In this document: piece after piece, positions 35,801 to 47,483 of the stretch
Position numbering within the stretch: position 1 is the stretch's first letter
How the letters are laid out: the number at the start of each line of letters is the position of its first letter
Source of the DNA: Blasia pusilla
Lineage: Eukaryota > Marchantiophyta > Marchantiopsida > Blasiales
Direction: 5' to 3'
Assembly (NCBI GenBank): GCA_050084515.1
Contig: CM114274.1
Location: 37,820,001-37,884,000, forward strand
DNA: 64,000 nucleotides
Position numbers and translations under genes: made by a program
The notes under the pieces: model-generated
Databases searched by the model: none
What the model was told of the DNA's origin: nothing
Seen by the model: the letters and a program-made list of their open reading frames with translations, nothing else

Positions 35801-38087
35801 TATCCTCATGACCAACGGTGGTGTTGGGATCGGCCTGTGAGGTTCCGCTCTGCCAAGAAGCGCACGAACATACGCCTTCCGCGCACAAGGCTGGCTTCTC
35901 AGGGTTCTCGGCCACAAAGGCAACCTTCGTTTCGGTTAGCACTTCCGCTCCAGCCTGTAATAATTGCCAGTACGTCGATCGATGGAGCAAACGAAGTCAG
36001 CGCGCTATTATCAAAGTCGAGAAGTTTCAGCTAGATCGATCGACGAATGAATGAATTCGCCAATTGGTTCCTAGCATGTAGAGTTATGGGACAAGTAGCA
36101 TCAATTTGCTTGTCTAGGATTCCGTGAAGCACTTTCACAAACCACGATTCCCCATCGACGAGTGAGCGAGACCTAAGTTCTCTAGAGAATGTGTGCCTTC
36201 AGTACGGGACCGGATCGAATTAGAGTATTCTCAGCACCGGGTATTCGCCACCTACATTATTATTTACGATGTAACAATCGCCAAGGCCTTAAACGTACAG
36301 TGAAGTGGCCGATCGACTTGGTCGATATGACCGCGGAGATAACGGATCTATCGTGAGAAACTACGCACGCGCAAGATGGACGAATTGCAGAAGCGCAGAT
36401 TCACGAGCCAGCTATTGCCGTGAAAATTACGTTAACCTTGAAGGAACCACTTCGTTTCTAGACCTCGTGCGTAGAAAACAGTTACTGAAATCGAATTCCG
36501 GATCTTCTGGTGAAAACTTTTGGAGCCGTCAGGATTTGAAGTGGAGCTTATAGTTGAACCGACTTAATATACCTGAATTGCTGTGGCGATATAGTTCTTG
36601 TCCGTGGAGTTTTTAGCGTTGTAGCGGCAGCCGTTTAGGCAGTTGCCGCATGCGATGCAGGCATTTTGCTCGACTCCTGCGGCGTTCGTCGTGTTGCTGA
36701 ACTTGATAGTGAGCTTGATGTCCTGGGGATCTTCGACGAGGTCTCCGATCTCGTCACGGATGGCGTCCATCACTCGGTGCTTGGGGAAGATATGCGGGAC
36801 GGGCTCGGGCTCCAGCATTGCTCGACCCATGGACTCGTAACTCGACCAGTCCTTCTCCCATTCCTTGGGCCAGCGCGGATCTCTGCGCGCGCGCTGCGGT
36901 GTGTTGGCGATCACCCCCGCGTTCACCAGCGACCCTCCGCCCAGTCCCGATCCCGTCAGCGCAAGGCAGTCCCCGTCTACCATCATCTGCGTATGCGCGA
37001 AAACTAATTAATAATAATATAATTTTCAAACCTACTCTAACTTAAAAGTGAGGCCGTGGAGTAGAGCAAGAAAGAAAGAACGGTGTGGGAAGACAATGAG
37101 AAGCTCCAAAGGAAAGTAAGAATTAAAAACCTAATGGTAAGCAAAATTTTAAGTAATTTAAAACTTTGAGAAACGATCATACGTCATAATTTCTGCCTTC
37201 CTATCACGAGAGATAGACTACAGCCTTTTCATTCTCGACAGGCCACTCTACTCGAGCGAGCTCTACTTGATCGATCGTGTCCACACCCCTCGGCTTTTTT
37301 CCCCGACGACCCGATCTTCAGTACACTACTCACGGGCTTCCGCCATTTCCAATCATGAGCTGAATCCGGTTGGCAGTTGGAATTCTTCAGGTACCATTGC
37401 GGTTTCGTGGTTCCACCCATGAACCCGCTCGATTACTGCTGTAATAGAGTGGTTGACACCACACGACCGAACGACGGAGCGCACGTAACGAATTTCAAAG
37501 ACGTGATGGCTAGAACTCATTCGCTCAAACTTTCAAGATGGTTTGACGAAAGCACCTTGCGGAACTCTCAAACAGTGACTCAGAACCTAGCAACAAGAAT
37601 TTGTTGAATGACGCATCAGTCGTTGACAGTTCTATGTATACAGTACGTGGTCCTGGACGTGAGTGCTGTTGCAATTTTGGATGCCTAGAGAGGAAGAGGA
37701 ATCGAGACATAAGCGGCGACATAAGTTTAGAATCGGTTCCTCATTTACCTGGTAGGGACGAATGTGCTTTCCGAAGGTTCCGAAAGGTGTAACGAACTGT
37801 GTGTGATTCAGGACCTGCCAGAAATTGTTTGGAAACTCAGAGGGTTCCCATCTTCGACCCTGCTCCACAACACAAACCTTCAATCCAGCTTGCGACAGCC
37901 TGCATGCAGCCACTCCGCCGCCGTACCCAGAACCCACTACGATCGCATCGTACCCACGGCAGCCACCGAATGTGCCATCTCTGCCACTGTCACAATTCCT
38001 GCCCGCGCCGGTACCGAACTGATCGCTCATGTCTTTGGGTAGGCAGTCCGCACTGTCATTGACGACGGCCTCCGGTAGAGATCCCAT
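29862..38087 (-). CDS. Cholesterol-oxidase-like GMC oxidoreductase fused to alpha/beta hydrolase, ten exons
   Basis: Exons, in order: 38087-37749, 36986-36573, 35954-35714, 35163-34922, 34230-33493, 33054-32735, 32582-32155, 31855-31570, 31155-30834, 30548-29862. All joins have GT and AG, phases match, and the sum is 4017 nt: 1338 residues with no internal stop. Residues 1-45 are a linker. FAD-binding VVGSGYGGG lies at 50-58, GSGLGGGSLVNAG at 125-137, a Cys cluster CIACGNCLNGC at 223-233, HLLGG at about 521 and the GMC signature GVNPSGTI at 580-587. A middle domain (about 660-800) is followed by the hydrolase: VVLLLNGHS, then AHCIGG with Cys about 1038 at the nucleophile elbow, and YGHSD with His about 1264. 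Residues 1316-1338 are hydrophobic, a possible tail anchor. GMC enzymes oxidise alcohols such as sterols with FAD; the substrate here is unknown. The GTG nine bases upstream is not taken as start. The weakest junctions are the donors GTTCCA (34921) and GTTTAA (30833). Confidence 0.85.
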
Positions 38088-39600
38088 AGAACCCACCCCC
38101 GCGTGCCTGCTCGAATCGAGTTCCGAATGTCTTCAACTACTTGACCAAGTCTCAATCTGAGACCCCGACTGATAGGACTGCGGGGAAGGTCGCGCTGGGA
38201 AGAATTGGACGGCCGTTCATATCGATTTTCTCGCGGGTGCAATGCTGCTTTAGCGCAGAGGCAATGAATGCTGATTTGCGATTGCCACGGTTGGAAGAGC
38301 TAAACGAAGCATTCCATACAGAACTGAAGTTGAACCTCAAAGCTGAGCTGAAAAGAGACTGAAAGTAGGGAATGGGTAGTTTCACTGGAACAGATACATG
38401 AGATGAGACAAGACGCACACTGCGGCGGCTGCTGCAAGGTACAGTCACAGGTCGCCCCATCGTCATATTTAAAGGGTTCCTCATAGAGGATTGATGGACG
38501 TGTTGCGGCCTCGGCATTCCACTTGCAGGTCTCTCACTCTGGCCACAGAGGATGTGGCGTGAATCGAACGAAAGTTTTGGAGCGGTGCCCGATGGCTCCA
38601 GGTGTGCGGGTTGATGGACGGAGAGGTGCTTTAACTTCTGTTGACTATCGACTATGGGATCCGGCCCTCCGACTCCGTCCCGCTTTTCGATGTTTCTGGT
38701 CAAAATAGCCGCATTCCGGATGTTACGGCCCAGCGTGGGGCTTGTTTGCTTCTTTCGTAAGTGTAATCCGGCCGGCCTATTTAGATCGGATACGGTTGGA
38801 ATTTCATTCCGTTTCCCCCACTAATTCCGTTAACTCCCGCCTCTCAGTTTGGGTTACACTGTCATGGACAGAACTTGTCATACGCAGCGAAGAAGTCCGT
38901 AAACGAAAGAAAGCCAGAGACACGAGGTCGTCGAGGTGCAACGTGACCTTCGATGTTTTAGGGAGTGGATGGCACAGTGTGGTGACATCATGGTGACATT
39001 GGGCAGAATATTTTTCCCTGTAACGTGCGGAAACTAATTGCTGGCGGCTACTTGAGAGGAAATTCTGCGCTCTCAATAGAGCTCTCATGTGCAGAAATTC
39101 TACAACTCAAAAGCGAATCGTCCTTTCTCAACGGTGAGAAAGATTTCTAGCGTAGTCACCGAGCTCCAAAGAACTGCAATCGGCTGACTTGCCACCAACA
39201 ACGGTCAGAAACTCAAGGTCTTTCACCTCATTATTCATGCGTAAGACACACCGCGGGTTCGACTACATCATCCATGCGTAAGACAGACAGATGTGGTGAC
39301 AGGCCAGGTTAGACACACTTCAGTTTGTCTCGGCTAGAGCCGGGGCCCCATCATAGTCCGGGGAGTTTTTTCACGAGAACCGGTACAGAACCGGTGTTCC
39401 GGAGCCCGGACCGGTAAATTTAGATTTCTAACCGGCTTTTCAGATACGTTTACAAAGAAACCCCCTCTAAACCTGCCAGTTTTCTTCCGACGAGTTTGGA
39501 TTAAATCGGAAATTTTCTATTTTAGCCGGCTACGATTACTCGTAACCCCGGATCTCCCCGTTCATTGGGCCCCATCCTTTGTGAAGCCGTCGAAATTTAG
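38088..39600. promoter_or_regulatory. Upstream region of the GMC-hydrolase gene
   Basis: This stretch lies upstream of the ATG at 38087. A 183-residue minus-strand frame (38703-38152) closes with a stop before the ATG. Its Ser/Arg-rich end could mimic a transit peptide, but it has no known motif and would need an extra splice to join. The promoter and 5' leader should be here; I cannot point to a TATA box with confidence. Beyond about 38.7 kb nothing coding is recognised. Confidence 0.35.
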
Positions 39601-39719
39601 AATACGTACCTGCAAGGCAAGCTCACGGAGATGGCGGACGCTAAATCGAGCGTTTCTTACTAAAGTTCGAAATCCCGACAGGATTCCAAAAGTCCCGGAC
39701 CGGCAACGCTAACTGTCGG

Positions 39720-39910
39720 AAACTCCACGGCATATCTCGAGCAACTACCCGAGCAAAGCGAGGCCAGCAGCATCGGCAAAGAGAGAAACCAGTGTGCACC
39801 GGACACGTGTGTAGTCTAGATGACCAGGAAAAACGACGAGCACTTGTAGAGACCGTAATAAAAGAAAATGGAAGGGCCGGAAGACCAGGGTAGAACAAAG
39901 ATAACTAGAG
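39720..39910 (-). repeat. Dispersed repeat pair, member 1
   Basis: The stretch around GATGACCAGGAAAAACGACGAGCAC (39818 on) aligns with GAATGGCCAGGAAAAATAATGAGGAC near 41250, and similarity covers about 150 bases. Both sit under hydrophobic minus-strand frames (39745-40089; 41099-41392) that share an F(R)PxxxLxxFPGH-like pattern. I cannot name the element. Member 2 is more AT-rich, as if more decayed. Confidence 0.4.
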
Positions 39911-41149
39911 CACGAGTAAAGGTTACCGACTATTAATGCCAGGTGGAACGGTCCTCGCCACAAGATCGGGTTTTGTCCGAGTCGCCATCTCCGCTTTGCT
40001 AAGGACCCGGTCGCCAGGATCTTTTTTATCGGATGGACAGCATTCGTGGGACCCGAAACTAATTCACACAGGCGCAAAGTCACGACCATTTTACCACCTG
40101 AACCTGCTCCCTGACTTGGTAGGGAGCCGGGCGTATGGGAACGGGTCCTAAGAAGCTAGAACTTCCGGCTAGGGACGGTCCTTGTGCCATCCACACAGTC
40201 CCCACGACCGGACCTTAGTAGTTTTTACTCTAGCTTGCACTGGTTCATGACCACCACTAAGTTACCACTTAATTACGGGTTCATCTACTGGTCAATATTC
40301 GTAATAATGAACTGTATTCTCGGCTGTTTTGTTTTCTTTTAGAATTGTTTGTGGTCAAACCTTGTCATTGTTTCGCCACGTTGCGATGAGTAAGCATATA
40401 GCGTTACTCTCTCGGTGTTTCGTCACGTTTGGCTCCTCGGGAAAACGGAAGCTCTAACCAACGATAAGAGAGGATGACAATCCACGTAGGAAAAAGAAAG
40501 AAAGATTAATAGACCAAGAAAGATCTGATGTCATAATGAACCACGATGGAAAAAATATTTTTAAACCACGTAGGTAAGATGTCTTGAAAATTGAAATTTT
40601 CTAATTTCATTTGGAGCTTTATTATATTTACTTTAAATAATTTTGCTATATGAGAAACTAGTAAGTACTTTAAAGGACCTTGCAGATTAACTCCCCCTTA
40701 AATGAGAATATTTTAAAATTGTAGAAGTCCTTTTTTCCAAAGGAAAAAGGGGCATCATCTAACCACGAGAATATTTTTGTGTTAATGCATAAGAAGCTTT
40801 TGAAAATGAAGAGGCCATACTCTTTTGATAGTATAGACAAAGAACAACATGTAACTCCCCCATTGGATAGATTGAATGTTGTGCAAAGAAAATTGGTTTT
40901 AAAACCTGTCCAAATAATCCAAAGTGGCCCGTAGAGCAAGTGAGACAAGTTTCCACATCATAAATGGATCGGTTTAAGCATGCCAATTACAAATTGAACA
41001 AAGATCTAATAGATTTTTTCTTCAATCCAAAAATAAATAAGCCTCACAAAGATGAGAGATGGATCATTGAATCACTTTTCATGTCATTTCATAAATACTT
41101 AATAATTTGATATCATGGAAAACCCCAAGAAGGGATGTAAGAGAGAGTG
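39911..41149. other. Intergenic region, nothing identified
   Basis: Composition falls from balanced to AT-rich around 40500. The minus-strand frames at 40670-40986 show no recognised motif. Confidence 0.4.
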
Positions 41150-41330
41150 ACGTGAAGATGTAAGACAGAGAAAACCGATGTACGGCCCTTTCCTTTGAGA
41201 CGGGTAACGGGGGAGAAGAAAGTAATTAATAGTAGAGGACCCGTGGATACTCGAATGGCCAGGAAAAATAATGAGGACCAGTAGGGGCCGAAATAAGTGA
41301 TGGTCCATAATTGCAAGAACATAGTCCAAA
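41150..41330 (-). repeat. Dispersed repeat pair, member 2
   Basis: This is the counterpart of 39720-39910, in the same orientation and about 1.4 kb away. It retains the shared CCAGGAAAAA core and the preceding ACCCGTGGATACTC-like segment. No coding function is claimed. Confidence 0.4.
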
Positions 41331-41673
41331 TGATTATGTAAGAGCAAAAATATACCATTTGAGCCCTCCAAGCAAGGTTTTGCATAAACCAAATTTTGGG
41401 TAATTTCTTTTAAGGACTTCCCAAATATACAATCCCAAATGTTTCATTGGAAATATCATCATTGAAATGGCATCTATTTCTAATATTTTATTTACCTATG
41501 TGGAAATCAAAAACCAAAAAAATTGATATCTAATTCTCAAAAATTTCTCAAAAATTCCATACCAAATATTTGATCCCAAATATTATGCTAAACCTTGCCT
41601 CCAACCATATGAATAATTTGGAGGAGAATCCTTGAATAAAGATTTGTGTATGAGTTTCTTAATGGATTAACAT

Positions 41674-42050
41674 CAAGGTTGCATAGAACGTACTTGTCCA
41701 TCCATGGGAGGACCTTGTTCGGGCATGTTCAAGTACATGCCATCACCTCAAGGTTGCACGCAAAAATATCCGTGTCCCCAGACATGTCCTTGTCCGTGAA
41801 CTTATGTCCGTCTCTAGGACGGACATGTCCGTGTGGGCCCGAGTACCCACACCTGCGCCTACCCGCAAGGCCGCCTTGACCATAACGTAAACCTGAGTAT
41901 GGCCAGCCTACACCCGTTTTATAGTCTGCATCAAGCCCGCGTGTGTCTGCAGTCATGCTTGTAGGGCGTGTTGGACCCCCATTGGGTGGGCTCAAGGCCC
42001 GCATTGGTGCTGGGCTACAAACCGTGGTCCTCGTTCCACATCCAAATATC
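41674..42050 (+). mobile_element. hAT-like elements, copy G (two left ends, 75 bp apart)
   Basis: Two family left ends occur in the same direction: CAAGGTTGCATAGAACGTAC at 41674 and CAAGGTTGCACGCAAAAATA at 41749. The second continues with TCCGTGTCC, GGACGGACATGTCCGTGTGG and a GCCCGC-rich core. The first resembles the TTGCATAGAAATGGAC variant of copies B and H. This looks like one element inserted into another, or a partial duplication. The right end is not found, and the boundary near 42050 is approximate. Confidence 0.6.
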
Positions 42051-42330
42051 GTGTACCTCGATGCAAAAGAGGGTTAATAGGTCGTCTTAATACGTCATAT
42101 AACTTTGAGTATAACTCCAATCTAGGAATCTAGAATTCCTCTCATACAAGGGGAACATTCAAATTAATTCAAAAATCCAAAATAGGAAGTAGATGTTGAA
42201 TATCAAAAAAAATTATGATCAAATAATTTCGTGGATGCCAAATTTTAAATATGCCAATTATAAGTGTTTGCAAGTACTTTTCAATTGCAAGTGGGGAATA
42301 AACACTTGCAATTTATTGATACTTTATGAG

Positions 42331-42861
42331 CAAGGTTGCATAGAAATGGACTTTTCCATAGATATGTGCATGCCATCCTGCATCCAAGGTTGCACATGGA
42401 CAAAGTCCATGTCCATGCAGGCCCAAGTTCCCACTGCCCGCTTCTCTTGCAAGGTAGACCCAGGCTTGACCAGCCCGCACCCAATCCAAAAATCGTCATT
42501 CGTTCTTGCCACCTGTTTTGTAGCCCACACTAAGCCCGCGCCTCTCATGGAGTCCCGCATAGGACGTGCGATAGGCCTGCATGGTTAGCCCACGTAGGCA
42601 ACGGCCCCTATGTGGGCCGACGCGGGCTTAGGGCACGCCGGGCAGGCTTAGTGCAAGCCGCGCGCGGGCTTCCTGCAGGCCACGCAAGGGCTCATAGCCT
42701 GCACACCCATTCCATCCCTACCCGCCTCCCTTAATCCGAGTCCGCATCCGTTCCTACCTCCCAAGCCTATGCGGGCTATCGGGGTATTAAAAAACCTAGG
42801 AAGGGGACCCATTGGGCATATCTGTCCCATAGACGGTCAAGTCTGTTTCCATGCAACCATA
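42331..42861 (+). mobile_element. hAT-like elements, copy H (nested left ends)
   Basis: An outer left end CAAGGTTGCATAGAAATGGA at 42331 is followed 54 bp later by CAAGGTTGCACATGGACAAA at 42385. The segment closes with GTCTGTTTCCATGCAACCAT near 42860. The core is GC-rich with many GCCCGC/GCGGGC motifs in both senses. The 54-bp spacing differs slightly from the 75 bp of copy G. No target duplication was found, as expected if one end belongs to a different copy. Confidence 0.6.
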
Positions 42862-45300
42862 CCCACACCCATTCTCACACCATGTCCTACATAACTACCT
42901 CCCTACCGCAATATTCATCGAGATATTGCTTACATAATATCTCGATGCGACAAGGTTAGCCTTCAAAATTTCTTTTATTCCTAGAATATAAGAAAATAGC
43001 TTAAAAACACTATTTGTCAAACTATTCTTCTAGTCTAAGACCCGTGGTTCACCTTATATCCTAAATATACTACTTTTATAAAACATGAGAATCCAATCAC
43101 TAAGAGAAAGGCCTATGTAGTCAATTCCTATTGTTAAAAGTTATGGCAACATATGTAGGGTATAATATGAACCCAGAATATTTATTTAGGTATAAAGCCA
43201 CTAAAGTTTACATTGAAACAAACAATCAATCTTCAATCTAGCCCATACACAAGGGTTTTGCTAGTATTTGTAGATACTTTTCAATCTCTAAACACCTGTG
43301 TGATTGACCCATGGTAGTGAGGCACGAAAAAAATATTTTGGAATCACATAAACAAGACAATTTTTTGATACATGGGCAATGAAAAATGTTTGAAAAAATT
43401 TAAACCAAGCTTGGTTATGTGCATAGCAAGAACTACACACTAATTGGTTTGAATGGATGTTCTATAATATACATTTTTACAAGTTAGTTGTTTTGGTTAA
43501 GATCGCATATACTCCTCGTATTGAACTGCTTTCTTTATGCAGTAGTTAGAAATATGCCTTGGAGCGTTGAATTGGAAAATTACTTTTTCCAAGTTTTTCC
43601 GTGATAGTTACTCTTTCTTAGGTATTTCCTACGTTCCTTTATGGGTGTTATATTTAGAGCAAAATTACTTAAATTTAGAAAATGGAATCAAAAGTTCAAA
43701 ACTCCCATTTTTATGATTTTAAAACGAAAAGGGCCTTTGCAGAATATGAAAAAAGATTCTTATTTCCAAATTCATAAGATTCTGGAACTTAAACCATAGC
43801 ATTTAATTAAAAAAGAAAAAGAAAAAAAGTAAACGCTAGACCAATTATGGAGATCAACGCTAGACATAGGCCAACCATCGCTATTCCCTTTGAACCAACA
43901 AACTTTATGCATTATATCATGTGCAGCTTGAAGTGCCTATTGGGGTACTAGTTGCAATTAAAATTTAAGTTTTCATGGGGAACTTTGCTCGCGAGGAGCA
44001 CTCCAACGGAATTTCATAACATATAAAGGAATAAAATAATAATCTTATTCCCTCTTTGCGATTATCCTCGCTTGAAAAAAGGTTTTGAAAAAGGTTCCAA
44101 AATGGTCACACCTATTACTTACGTAGCCATGTAAACTCACATAGGAAGTAACCTTAACGAAATGGACTCGCAACTCAGGTTCCTTGCCATTACCAAGGCC
44201 TACATCATGACACTTGGCACAATGATTATTAATTAAAGACTGCCTTGAGCAAAAGACCAAGCGGATGGCTTCTCAAAGCGAGTTAAAAGTAGGCAACTAT
44301 GATGAACGTGAATGAATGAATGAATGAATCAATCCCAAGGTCATTTGAACCAGATACTTTTTGGGCGGCTGGAATCCAAGAATTAAAAAACTAGTATCTT
44401 TTCTTCTTTTCTTTTTTCTTTGTTCATTTCATTTAGCTGCCAAACATAGGCTCACAATATCCAACGCCCCTCACCAACCGAGAGGGATGATTTGGATAGG
44501 TTTACAGGGTTCCTTGGTGACCAAAATAGTGCTCGAAGTTACCAACTAGTACTCGAGGAGGAGGTTAATTCCTATGGCACGTGCTTCAGTCAAAATTCAA
44601 CCTTGTCGCAACAAACGAAGTAGATAAATAAATTGGTGCATCATGTGTAACCTAGCACCATAATTGCGGTTGTGGGGAATATTGACCAAGTGATGAGATT
44701 TTCTTTATTCAAGGTAATTTCGTGACTTTAAGTATTAGGCTTCGAGTCTTAAATAGCTAGCTCGCAGCTGATATGCATAGAATACGTAGTGTAGATACTT
44801 TTTTATTCGAATGAAAGTTAATGTTTTTTTCTTTAAGATAATATTCATAACTATTCTTTCTTTATGCTTTGGAGAATATCATCATATTTCAAAACTCCGG
44901 GATTCTCTTTAGTCCAAAATTATCAATTGAAATTATTTTTTCAGAAAAAGAAGGATATGTGTTTTCTTCAATCTATCACCGTAAGTATATATAAAGGCTA
45001 CACATAATTTATTTTTAATATTTTATAAAATATATCCAAGGAAGAAATGCCATGGCACTCTAGATACTACAAGGTAGTTATGCCCGAAGCCCATAGATTG
45101 CAGCGGCCTTGCATTTAATGCGAGACCGGGCAGCTTGGACTCGGGCAAGCAAGTGAGGGGCGAATGCCAAAATGGAGGATGCAGGCGAAATCCAGCCCGG
45201 GTCTCTGCACCCCCACTCCATGACTCTATCCGCTAGCCTACTAGCATTCCACGGTGACATGCAGGGGGCTTTGTTATTTAATTGTGAAAATATTTTTTAA
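42862..45300. other. AT-rich region without a gene
   Basis: No protein motif is recognised. A short (GAAT)n microsatellite occurs at 44310-44330. The stretch 45080-45260 is locally GC-rich and resembles part of 45305-45420 (AATGC(G/A)AGAC). Confidence 0.45.
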
Positions 45301-45304
45301 CTAC

Positions 45305-45420
45305 CTGCACGGGCCTTATGTAGTTGAAGGTACCGGGTCTCGCAATCAATGCAAGACAATGGCAGTTTAGGGCCCTAGGTTCGACCCAACTCTCAGTATA
45401 GTGTGGAGATGCCTAGAAAG
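45305..45420 (+). repeat. Possible tRNA-derived SINE fragment
   Basis: GGTTCGACCC at 45378-45387 fits the B box of RNA polymerase III promoters. TAGTTGAAGG about 55 bases upstream is a loose A box. A related segment occurs at 45100-45145. There is no cloverleaf that I can fold with confidence, so a functional tRNA is not claimed. This is a suggestion from two short motifs only. Confidence 0.25.
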
Positions 45421-45944
45421 ATATCATGAAAAATTGGTATTGTAATGATAAATCCTATATGGTAAGAAAATAATAAGTTTTGAAATTTATTTTCAAATAA
45501 ATTAAAGATAATCCATTATAAAAATTAAAATAGAATGAAAGATAGTAGAAACCAAAATGTTAAAATTATTTAAATCTCATCAAGAATTTAATTTTTTTAG
45601 AGCTATATGAAATAATCAATGTCAACTAAAGTTGTATAGCTACACCATAAATTATGCACTTTTGGACTCTTGGAGGTGAGCACTTTCATCGCAATACATG
45701 GAAATAAATCCAATCCTAGAAAAGAAAACTGAAAGAAACCACTAGAAATGGGCGAGGTTGCATGTAGCTAAAGTGTGTGTTTTTAGACTTGGTGACATCT
45801 ATGGATTTAAGTCTGCCCCATGGGAGGAAAAGTCCCTTTCAATGGAAAAGATGGGAAACTCCTTTGGCATGGGAAAGGAAAATACGATGTAATTTTTGTT
45901 TAGTTAATATTTTCCTTTGTCATTGTCTTTATGCTTTCATCCTC

Positions 45945-46450
45945 ATTTTTTCTCCGTGGAGGCTGAAGACGAACAAGACATGAGAACTTAAGTTTTGATA
46001 TATACATACAAGGAAAGAGGAGGAAGGACAAAGATGCTACACAAATCCATTTTTTAAATTGCACCATATTTTTTTCAACGTACTTGGAGTTCTTAATGAA
46101 GTCGTGACCTTTTACCTCTTTTGTGGACCTTGATACTCTTTTTGTCTCTATGAAGGCTCAACACGAACAACATATTAGAACTTAAGTTATTATATCTAAA
46201 CAGACAAGGAATTCGAAAGAGGAGGAAGGACAAATATAGATGCATTAGGAATCATTTCTATGAGCTACATCAGGTAAGTTGCTCACACGACTAGGAGAAG
46301 TTGATCATGACGTCTCCTTTGCAAAATTGCAATCCTCTGCATTCCTTCATCGTTCTTTTCTCCCCTTGTGGAGGTTGAAGATAAGCAACACATTAGAGCT
46401 TAAGTTCTAAGATATAAACATTCAAGGAAAGAAATGGGAGGATAGAGATA
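45945..46450 (+). repeat. Three diverged direct repeats of about 200 bp
   Basis: A module of the form GGAGGCTGAAGACGAACAAG...GAACTTAAGTT...ATATA...CAAGGAA..GAGGAGGAAGGAC recurs at about 45950, 46145 and 46370. Spacing is about 195-215 bases. Sequence between the modules also keeps weak similarity. The function is unknown; it may be the remains of a satellite or of tandem insertion. Confidence 0.55.
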
Positions 46451-47133
46451 CGCTAAGAGGATAGAGATAAGGTTTTTTCTCATTATAGTTAAAGATTTTG
46501 ACGATAGCGTCTGCTTTGACATACACTCCATCCAACACTTCATCCTCCCTTTCTCTCTAAGGATTCCATGTTGATAGTCAAAGTGATCTTTCACCAATTG
46601 GTGATGATTGCTTCACAAACCAATACTCATATTAGGATTTCACTTGTCATTCACCATCAAAATAAAAATCCTCACGATTTTTTCTCATGAGGGTTTAAAT
46701 TTGAACTTACATTATTTTCTCCCTCCGATGTGGGAAGATTTTTGGCAGAATTTTGAGCCAATCCAAGAGTTGCTAGGGCACTATTCTCCCTTGTCAAAAT
46801 TAGAGTGGAGTCCAATAAATATTCTCCCCTTTTGTCTTCGATATCATTCTTTGAACATTCAAGGGACATGCCTTGTCACCTTCACCCTCTCTATGACATC
46901 ATCGTCTTGAATCTTGATCATGGGAATTATCCAAAATTAGACATTGGCCTCAAAAATTGAATTGAATCAACGTGGTAATAGGACAAAACTACTCTCATTC
47001 AATTCCAAACTAAACAATCCAAAGATTACTTATGGGATGTCTTCCTTAGAGTCTTTCATTGGCTTCATCATGCTTGTATGATCCCTATAATTGTTTGAGA
47101 TTCTCAAGATCCGCAAATTTTTTGGTGTACACA
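46451..47133. other. AT-rich spacer without a gene
   Basis: The plus-strand frame 46608-46910 (100 residues) is opposed by an equally good minus-strand frame and has no recognised motif. I call nothing here. Confidence 0.45.
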
Positions 47134-47141
47134 GGTATAAC

Positions 47142-47475
47142 CAAGGTTGGATGTGGAAAAGTCCGTATTTGTGGACATGTCCATGTCTATCCTATGGAAG
47201 GACTTATCCGTGTGGGCCCCACCTTTCCCTTCTTTCTCATTCCCCTTACTTGCCTTCGTGTTCCATACTCACCCATTTCTTCCTCCCTCCACTTCCACTC
47301 CCTCCTCCCCTATTGCTCCTCTCATCCTTGCCTTCCTTGCCTTGCCTTACCTTGCCTTCCATCATGGACTAAAAGTGTGGGTCCCACCTCTTGGAACCCG
47401 TATCCGTGGACATGTCCAGACTTGTCCGTCCATGTCCGTCCTAAGGAAGGCCTTGTCTATTTTTGTGCAACCATG
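47142..47475 (+). mobile_element. hAT-like non-autonomous element, copy I (complete, 334 bp)
   Basis: It starts CAAGGTTGGATGTGGAAAAG and ends TTTTTGTGCAACCATG. The 8-bp duplication is GGTATAAC (47134-47141) and GGTGTAAC (47476-47483), one transition apart. Subterminal GGACATGTCC and GTCCGTCC palindromes flank a core that is strongly polypyrimidine (CTTCC, CTCC, TTGCC runs at 47220-47360) rather than GCCCGC-rich. It is a reverse-complement relative of copy L. Confidence 0.8.
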
Positions 47476-47483
47476 GGTGTAAC

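Noticed and set aside
38152-38703. 183-residue minus-strand frame just upstream of the GMC gene, considered as first exon with transit peptide
   Set aside because: It ends in a stop before the ATG at 38087, has no motif, and the downstream ATG gives a complete N-terminus. It could be rescued only by an extra intron for which I see no clear evidence.
45080-45260. tRNA gene
   Set aside because: Some box-like motifs exist, but no cloverleaf can be drawn; at most a tRNA-derived SINE relic.
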